Shown: piece by piece, positions 58,675 to 64,000 of the stretch | Position numbering within the stretch: the stretch's first letter is position 1 | Layout: each line of letters opens with the position of its first letter | NCBI GenBank assembly: GCA_016712525.1 | Contig: JADJQX010000001.1 | Coordinates: 2,627,501 to 2,691,500, forward strand | From: Myxococcales bacterium | Lineage (GTDB): Bacteria; Myxococcota_A; Polyangia; Polyangiales; Polyangiaceae | Reading direction: 5' to 3' | Length of the DNA: 64,000 nucleotides | Made by a program: the position numbers and the translations under genes | Notes under the pieces: model-generated | Databases searched by the model: none | The model's input: the letters and a program-made list of their open reading frames with translations, nothing else | Told to the model about the DNA's origin: nothing

Positions 58675-59292
58675 ATGTACGATGAGCTCGTGATCGCCCC
58701 GGGCGACGTAGTGGCGGATCGCTACAGGGTCCTCAGCGTGATCGCCACGGGGACGCGGTCGGTCGTCCTCTGGGCCGAGCAGCGCCTAGGGCAGGCCGAG
58801 CGGCAGGTCGTGTTGCAGCTCTTTCTGGACGCCAGCCACGAGACGCAACGGGCCGCAAACGACCTGGCGGGGGCGCGTATGCGCGAGCGATCCATGGCAC
58901 CTTGGCTCGCCCCGATCGACTTTGGAATGACGACATCGGGTCGAGTGTTCTTGGTATTTGCCTACGTCGACGGCTTCGACCCGAGGCACTTGTTCTCGCC
59001 GCCCCTGTCCCCGGCTCCCGGCGATTTCGTGCAGGAGAGATACCGTATCGAACGGGTAGTAGAGGTGGACGACTTGGCCGTGACGTATGAGGGGGTGCAT
59101 GAGGGGCTCGGGCAGAGTGTTCAGTTGTACGTCCTTCGAAGCGAGCTCGCGGGATCCGAGAGCCACCACCGGCAGATCGTCGATCTCGCCCTCACTTCGG
59201 CGAGGGACCCCGACAGCCCCCGACGGGTCGTCGACGTTGGGACGCTGGATGACGGCCGACCCTTCATGGTGATCGTCCCCCCACGGCAGTGA
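58675..59292 (+). CDS. Tandem degenerate Ser/Thr-kinase N-lobe protein, 205 aa
   Basis: Two copies of a kinase N-lobe-like module in tandem and nothing else. Copy 1, about 1-105: APGDVVADRYRVLSVIATGT, then RQVVLQLFLDAS and APWLAPIDFGMTTSGRVFLV. Copy 2, about 112-203: PAPGDFVQERYRIERVVEVD, then VTYEGVHEGLGQSVQLYVLR, RRVVDVGTLDDGRPFMVIVP. The opening 'G-x-x-x-x-x-R-Y-R-x' and the strand order match the start of bacterial PknB-like kinases. The Gly-rich loop is broken, the ATP Lys is replaced by Leu (QLF / QLY) and there is no C-lobe, HRD or DFG. So it cannot phosphorylate; it may be a pseudokinase-like binding module or decoy. It borders the repeat array at 59308. Confidence 0.68.
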   Translation: MYDELVIAPGDVVADRYRVLSVIATGTRSVVLWAEQRLGQAERQVVLQLFLDASHETQRAANDLAGARMRERSMAPWLAPIDFGMTTSGRVFLVFAYVDGFDPRHLFSPPLSPAPGDFVQERYRIERVVEVDDLAVTYEGVHEGLGQSVQLYVLRSELAGSESHHRQIVDLALTSARDPDSPRRVVDVGTLDDGRPFMVIVPPRQ

Positions 59293-59307
59293 TAGCGTGA
59301 TGCTCCC

Positions 59308-59850
59308 GAGAAGAGCCGACCGACGTTGGCGCCAAGTCCGCGAAAGTAGGAGAAGAGCCGACCGCCGTCGCGAAAGCAGGAGAAGGGCCGACCGACGTTG
59401 GCGCCGAGAGAAGAGCCGACCGAAGAAGAGCCGACCGAAAGAAGAGCCGACCGAAAGAAGAGCCGACAAGAAGAGCCGACCGACGTTGGCGCCAAGTCCG
59501 CGAAAGAAGAGCCGACCGACGTAAGAAGAGCCGACCGACGTTGGCGCCAAGTCCGAAGAAGAGCCGACCGACGTTGGCGCCAAGTCCGCGAAAGTAGGCG
59601 AGAACAGGAGCTGATCAGAAGATCCCAGCAGATCAGAAGATCCCTGCCTGAAGAACCGACCGACGTAGGATCCCTGCCTGAAGAACCGACCGACGTTGCC
59701 TGCGAAAGCGCCAGAAGATCCGACCGACCTTCGCCAGAAGATCCGACCGACCTTGGCGCCAAGTGCGCGAAATCACTAGGGCGATCGCGAGCGGAACCGA
59801 GAAGGTCCGACCGACGACCGGGGAAGAACCGACCGACGTTGGCGCCAAGT
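59308..59850 (+). repeat. Degenerate repeat array, about 17 copies, REP-like
   Basis: About 540 bp built from variants of one unit. The core is GCCGACCGACGTTGGCGCC; the fullest copies continue with AAGTCCGCGAAAG (38 bp including the AGAAGA lead). I count fifteen exact CCGACCGA and two variants; TTGGCGCC occurs in seven copies, six of them with the perfect 10-bp palindrome TTGGCGCCAA. Spacing varies (15 to ~90 bp), so this is not a CRISPR array. A sub-repeat (GATCCCTGCCTGAAGAA plus CCGACCGACGT) is duplicated at 59640-59697. The gap 59293-59974 holds no other gene; long open frames across it are repeat products. Inverted copies lie beyond the transposase at 60888-60972. Confidence 0.85.
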
Positions 59851-59974
59851 AGGCCAGGCACTCGAGGGCCTGGCCAGGCCACCCCCAAGACGTGGCCGGG
59901 CCACCCAGAAGATCCCATCTTGCCCGGCATTTTTCGCAATTTCGCGTTGGCCCGCGACGTGCCTAGTGGGCGGT

Positions 59975-60890
59975 ATGTCCAACCCTCGTCGCATCGTTCC
60001 GGGCACCACCTACCTCGTCACGCGCAGGACCACGCGCCGCTACTTCCTCTTGAACCCGGACAAGCGGCGCATGCTGCTCGCGTTCTACTGGTACGCGACC
60101 GCCGTGCTCGCCGCAGAGTTTGGCATCGAGATCCATGCGGTGCAGATGCTCTCGAACCACCTTCACGAGGTGCTGACCGACACGCGCGGTGAGCTGCCAA
60201 AATTCCTTTCGCAGAGAAATCGCCTGCTCGCGAACGCCATCAAGGTGCTGCGTGGGTGGCCGGAGGAGGTCTTTTCGCGCGAGGGTGCGAGCGTGGTGGC
60301 GCTCTATGGCGAGGATGCGGTGCTGCAGAAGATCGGCTACACGCTCGCGAACGTGGTCGAAGCGGGCCTCGTCTCGAGCCCCGAGGATTGGCCGGGTGTG
60401 ACGCTCGCGGCGACCGACATCGGCACGCGCACGTTCCGTGTGGCGCGGCCCGAGGTGTACTTCGACGCGGAGAACACGCGTTGGCCTGCCATGGCCGAGA
60501 TCGCGATCACGGTGCCGCGCTCGCTCGAGGCGAGCTCCGGTCACGAAGGGGCGCGGAGCGCATCGTCTCCGCGGTGAACGCGGCGGTCGAGAAGGCGCGC
60601 ATCGTGGCGCGGAAGGCGGGAAGTTCGTGCGCTCGCTCGAGTGGATTTTCGCGGTGCCGCATACGACGCGTGCGTCGTCGTTCGAGAAGGAAGGGGCGCG
60701 GAACCCGAGCTTCGCGGCGGGCGGGAACGTCGAGATGGCTGTGCGCGCGATGAAGGAGCGGGCGGCGTTTTTGGGGGCGTATAGGGAGGCGTTCACGAAG
60801 ATGAGGAACGCGGTGCGGGATGTGCTGTTTCCAGCGGGGACGTGGCGCCTCTTTCGCGAGCTCGGCGTCAACGTGGTTTCAACCACTTAG
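59975..60890 (+). pseudogene. REP-associated tyrosine transposase (RAYT/Y1, IS200-like), frameshifted
   Basis: Single-strand DNA transposase of the Y1/HUH class without its own insertion-sequence ends. The start MSNPRRIVPGTTYLVTRRTT is typical of RAYT proteins. FGIEIHAVQMLSNHLHEVLT gives the HUH-type pair (H-L-H), and KIGYTLANVVEAGLVSSPED gives the conserved Y..N-x-V-x-AGLV block with the candidate catalytic Tyr. The first frame ends at 60577. The homologous-looking continuation shifts frame near 60550 (to AERIVSAVNAAVEKARIVAR) and again near 60615 (to KFVRSLEWIFAVPHTTRASS and NPSFAAGGNVEMAVRAMKER), ending at 60890. Both shifts equal 1-base losses beside G-runs: real decay or sequencing error. 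Flanked on both sides by related repeats. Confidence 0.78.
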
Positions 60891-60972
60891 CGCCAACGTC
60901 GGTCGGATCTCCCCCCTGGTCGCGTCGGTCGGATCTCCCCCCCTGGTCGCTTAGCGCCAACGTCGGTCGGAT
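60888..60972 (-). repeat. Inverted copies of the same REP-like repeat
   Basis: Three TCGGTCGG cores (60899-60906, 60925-60932, 60963-60970), two of them within GCGCCAACGTCGGTCGGATC. This is the reverse complement of the array core on the other side of the transposase. They alternate with CCCCCTGGTCGC. The first begins at the transposase stop codon. Confidence 0.8.
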
Positions 60973-61280
60973 CTCCCTCCCCCCGCTCTCGAAGCTACGA
61001 ACCAAGCCCACCCCTTGGCGCGCCCTCTTGGCGCGCCCGCCTCGCGAGCTTCACGATGCCAAGACCCCCCCGAGGCCCCCGAGGATGCCGATTGAGCTCC
61101 GAGGGAACCTTTCGCGGACCAAGGTGACCAACCCCCGATGGGCGCCGCTCGTGCGCTTGTTGCCCGTGGCGTCATCCCCGACGTAGCATCGTTTTTTGTG
61201 GCCACAGGCCGCGTGGGGAGAACGAAACGCGGCGTCGTGCGTACGACGCTTCCCGCTCCCTTTCGGAGAGAAACCTGCCG
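60973..61280. other. Gene-free leader before VIT/VWA gene
   Basis: Together with the inverted repeats, bases 60891-61280 carry no gene. Bases 60973-61280 show no repeat, RNA gene or clear promoter. A GGAGAG ribosome site lies about 10 bases before the ATG at 61281. Open frames on either strand here lack protein-like features. Confidence 0.5.
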
Positions 61281-64000
61281 ATGCGTTCGCCGTCCTCCGT
61301 TTCGCGCCTCCTCGTCTCGTCCCTCCTCGTCGCGTCGCTCGCGGCCATCTCTTCGGTGCTCGTGGCCGGATGCAGACCCTCGTCGGGCCCGGGCCTCGTC
61401 GCGCACGGCGACACCTTCGGGGAGATGCGCACCATCAAGGGGGAGGTCACCATCACCGAGACCGGCGCCGAGAAGCGCGTGCCGTACCCGCGGGAGCGCA
61501 TCGCCGAGGGCGCGAAGATCTCGCTCGCCCAGGGGGCCCTCGCGTGGATACGTCGTGACACGGGCGCGGTGTGGCTCGTCGCAGGGCCCGCCGAGCTCAC
61601 GATGCACGAGGACTCGGTCAAGCTCGACTCGGGGCGCGCCTTCGTCGACGGGGAGGACGGCCCGCCGATCCGCATCGACTCGGCCCGCGGCGCGATCGAG
61701 CTCTCCGACGCGCGCGCGAGCGTCGAGATCGCGGCAGATGGCTCGGAGGAGGTGTACGTGCTGCGGGGGGCAGCGCGCGCCGTTTCGAAACAAGATCGCG
61801 CGATCGCGGGAGAGCGCCTCACCCTGAGCGGCGACACGGTGACACGCTCCGCGGCCGTCGCGTGGGACGACTGGACCGGGGGCCTCGCGACGGCGGATCC
61901 GGGCGCGCAGCCCGCGCCCTTCGGCCTCGGCACGGTGGGCGCACGCCCCGCCGGAGACAAGGGAAAACCCAGGTTTTCGCTGGTGATCGAGCGGCTCGAC
62001 GTGAAGGTCACCGTCGACCACGACTTCGCCGTGACCGAGGTCGACCAGACGTTCGTGAACCCGAGCAACGCGGACGTCGAGGGCATCTTCTCGTTCCGAA
62101 CGCCGCCCGGCGCCGTCCTCCAGAAGTTCGGCGTCGATCGTGACGGCGAGATCGTGTGGGGCAAAGTGAAGGAGAGCGCCGCCGCGCAGGCGCAGTACGA
62201 GAGCAACGTCTACCAAGGCTCCACGGAGGACCCGGCCCTCCTCGCGTGGACGGCCCCGGGAGAGTACGCGGCGCGCCTCTACCCGATCCACGGCGGCACG
62301 AAGCGCCGCGTCGTGACCCGCTACGGAGAGTGGCTCTCGCGCCAAGGGGCCAAGGGCGATCGCAGGCTCTACGTGTACCCGATGGCGGCCGAGGGCGCGC
62401 GTGGCTCGCTCCCTCGCATCGAGGAGCTGCGTGTCACGCTCGACCTCGCGAAGGCCGGCACCACCCGCGTGCGCGCGGGCATGAACGGCCACACCGAAGG
62501 GAAGAACGTGGTCATCCAGGCGTTCGACTTCGTGCCGAGGGCGGACCTCGCCGTCGAGCTCTTCGACGCCGGCGCATCGCAACCGACGGCGTACCGGGCG
62601 CCGCACAAGCTCACCCCGGAGGACATCCCCATGAACGCGGACGCGAAGTTCGCGGCCAAGGTGTCGAGCGAGGAGCCCGACTACCTCATGATCCCGCTCC
62701 GTAGCCCGCCCGCCGAGGCGCAGGCGAAGGGCATCGATCTGGCGATCGTGGTCGACACGTCGGCGGCCACCGAGCCTGGCGCGCTCGCGATCGCGCGGAA
62801 CCTCACGTCGGCGCTGCTCGCGCACCTCGGGCCGGACGACCGCGCCGCGCTCTGGGCCGGTGACGCGAGCCTGCGCCCCGTCGCCGACGGCAGCGGCGAG
62901 CTCGGCCCCGTCGACGCCGCCAAACGAAGGACGTGGCTCTCCGGGCTCGCTGCGATCGATCGCGGCGGCGCGACCGACATCGGCGCCCTGATGACCGAAG
63001 CGGCTGCCAAGCTCGATGGCAAACGACGCGGGGCGGTGCTCTACATCGGGGACGGCGCGCCCTCCGTGGGAGAGCTCTCCGCGAAGGCGCTGCACGCGCG
63101 TATGGCCCGGCTCCCTGCCGCCACGCGCATCTTCGCGGCCGGCCTCGGCACGCACGCGAACCTCGCCCTCCTCGACTCGATCACGCGCGGCGCGCCCGTC
63201 GAGCCCGTGGGCGACGCGTACGGTGCCGCGAGGTCTGCGCTCCGCTTGCTCGAGGCCGCCCAGCGCCCCGCGTGGGTCGGCGCGACGCTGGAGGTCGCGG
63301 GCGTCGAGCGTGTGTATCCTCATGATCTGCCTCCTATTTTGGCGAACGAGAGCGTGCTCGTCGTGGGCCGCTTGACCGCCAAGGCGCCGGCCGCGATCGA
63401 TCTCAAGAGCGGAGACGCGACGAGCCACGCCGCGCTCGACGTCGTCACCCTCGACGACGCAGGCGACCTTCGGAGGCGCTGGGGTCACGGGCGCATCCAA
63501 GAGCTGCTCGCCGAGGGCGCGGGGCGCGCGTCTCTCGTGGACGTCGCGCGGCGGTACGGGCTCGTGTCTCCGTACACCTCGCTCTACGTACCGACGGCCC
63601 GCGAGGCGGCGCAAGCGAACCTCGCCGAGAACGACTCGGTCGCCGACGAGCGCGCCGACGCCATCGCGCGTCGCCGGTATTGGCGGCCCTGGTCGAGGAC
63701 GTGGAAGAACGACGAAGCTCCGACCGAGCAGATCGCCGAGAGCTCCGCCGACAACAAAGAGGGCGGCACCGGCACGCGCGCGAAGGGCGAAGAAGGCTCG
63801 ATGGGGAACCCCAACCTGAAGGGGAGCGGGAAGAAATACGCCGTCGCCGGGCCGCACGCCGATCGCCCCGCCGACGAGCCCGCCCCACCGCCTGCCGCTG
63901 CAGCCGCGTCCATGGCCTTCGCACCGATGACCGTCACGCCGATGCCGACGGCTGCAGAGCCGCGCGCGCCTCGGGCGGCGGCTCCGGCCAAGGCCCTCGA
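61281..64000 (+). CDS. VIT-VWA domain lipoprotein with FecR-like domain (3' end outside window)
   Basis: Open to the window edge: 906 codons seen, no stop. The leader MRSPSSVSRLLVSSLLVASL continues to the lipobox VAGC (lipid Cys31). Residues ~55-175 are a FecR-like beta domain (AKISLAQGALAWIRRDTGAV; PIRIDSARGAIELSDARASV). The VIT domain is at ~232-350 (SLVIERLDVKVTVDHDFAVT; DQTFVNPSNADVEGIFSFRT). The VWA domain is at ~487-650, with a weak metal site DTSAAT (Asp492; last Ser of DxSxS is Ala). LVDVARRYGLVSPYTSLYVP marks the C-terminal VIT-partner region. A Gly/Pro/Ala tail starts at ~815. Surface-exposed; interaction or adhesion function is inferred. The ATG with GGAGAG upstream fixes the start. 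Confidence 0.85.
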   Translation, partial: MRSPSSVSRLLVSSLLVASLAAISSVLVAGCRPSSGPGLVAHGDTFGEMRTIKGEVTITETGAEKRVPYPRERIAEGAKISLAQGALAWIRRDTGAVWLVAGPAELTMHEDSVKLDSGRAFVDGEDGPPIRIDSARGAIELSDARASVEIAADGSEEVYVLRGAARAVSKQDRAIAGERLTLSGDTVTRSAAVAWDDWTGGLATADPGAQPAPFGLGTVGARPAGDKGKPRFSLVIERLDVKVTVDHDFAVTEVDQTFVNPSNADVEGIFSFRTPPGAVLQKFGVDRDGEIVWGKVKESAAAQAQYESNVYQGSTEDPALLAWTAPGEYAARLYPIHGGTKRRVVTRYGEWLSRQGAKGDRRLYVYPMAAEGARGSLPRIEELRVTLDLAKAGTTRVRAGMNGHTEGKNVVIQAFDFVPRADLAVELFDAGASQPTAYRAPHKLTPEDIPMNADAKFAAKVSSEEPDYLMIPLRSPPAEAQAKGIDLAIVVDTSAATEPGALAIARNLTSALLAHLGPDDRAALWAGDASLRPVADGSGELGPVDAAKRRTWLSGLAAIDRGGATDIGALMTEAAAKLDGKRRGAVLYIGDGAPSVGELSAKALHARMARLPAATRIFAAGLGTHANLALLDSITRGAPVEPVGDAYGAARSALRLLEAAQRPAWVGATLEVAGVERVYPHDLPPILANESVLVVGRLTAKAPAAIDLKSGDATSHAALDVVTLDDAGDLRRRWGHGRIQELLAEGAGRASLVDVARRYGLVSPYTSLYVPTAREAAQANLAENDSVADERADAIARRRYWRPWSRTWKNDEAPTEQIAESSADNKEGGTGTRAKGEEGSMGNPNLKGSGKKYAVAGPHADRPADEPAPPPAAAAASMAFAPMTVTPMPTAAEPRAPRAAAPAKAL

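Noticed and set aside
59308..59850. CRISPR array
   Set aside because: Repeats vary in length and sequence, intervals are irregular and made of repeat fragments, and no cas genes are near.
58786..60192. Several open frames across the repeat array encoding repeats such as EEPTDVGAKSAK or WRQRRSALL
   Set aside because: They are direct translations of the DNA repeat in different frames on both strands, with no ribosome site and no conserved start.
60951..63857. A 968-codon minus-strand frame opposite the VIT/VWA gene
   Set aside because: No motifs and extreme Arg/Gly/His composition; the plus-strand frame has lipobox, VIT and VWA features.

Overview
The window is high-GC DNA packed with genes on both strands and reads as chromosome of a myxobacterium (Myxococcota, probably Polyangiales). 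The support is a combination of traits: many short-linker lipoproteins with Ala/Asp/Pro-rich spacers, a very large Ser/Thr kinase fused to an ATPase and TPR region, a PATAN (DUF4388)-J-domain protein, a VIT/VWA lipoprotein, FHA and thrombospondin type 3 repeat proteins, and two S9 peptidase lipoproteins. This assignment is inferred from family content, not from a marker gene. No rRNA, tRNA, CRISPR array, phage or integrase was seen.

Layout. 0.1-2.3 kb: an unknown protein, a Cys-rich lipoprotein and a GNAT acetyltransferase. 2.4-5.1 kb: a TetR regulator and long acyl-CoA dehydrogenase operon with a palindromic operator. 5.2-10 kb: a barrel-type envelope protein, an S9 peptidase lipoprotein and a membrane zinc-ribbon protein. 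10-12 kb: a beta-propeller lipoprotein divergent from a LysR regulator, with a perfect TGTCCC-N6-GGGACA box between them. 12-15 kb: a CoxE-type VWA protein coupled to a transglutaminase. 15-18 kb: hemerythrin, small lipoproteins and a patatin. 18-28 kb: a 1486-residue kinase, a divergent PATAN-J protein, then a three-gene run of POTRA lipoprotein, SurA_N protein and POTRA lipoprotein. 28-33 kb: asparagine synthetase with an HTTM membrane protein, then phosphofructokinase. 33-39.5 kb: LysR, tryptophan 2,3-dioxygenase and an anthraniloyl-CoA monooxygenase-like bifunctional flavoprotein (aromatic/tryptophan catabolism), an epoxide-hydrolase-like protein, a YciI protein and a RutE-type nitroreductase. 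39.5-42.5 kb: a PstS-like protein, envelope proteins and DUF1801. 42.5-44 kb: a MerR regulator with a textbook 20-bp-spacer promoter driving a cytosolic Cys-rich Csp-like protein, then an AhpD-like protein. 44-49 kb: a hydrolase lipoprotein, a SigZ operon and a second S9 peptidase. 49-58.6 kb: an unknown protein, a patatin-like lipoprotein, FHA, ClC, an amidohydrolase lipoprotein with thrombospondin type 3 repeats and a radical SAM protein.

The most unusual part is 58.7-61 kb. A protein made of two degenerate kinase N-lobes is followed by about 540 bp of degenerate repeats carrying the core GCCGACCGACGTTGGCGCC. Next comes a REP-associated tyrosine transposase (RAYT/Y1-like) broken by two apparent 1-nt deletions, then three more copies of the same core in the opposite orientation. 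The window ends inside a VIT/VWA lipoprotein gene that runs past base 64000.

Coordinates of starts were chosen from ribosome binding sites, lipoboxes and family N-termini where visible. Functional names rest on motif recognition by eye, and no database search was possible.
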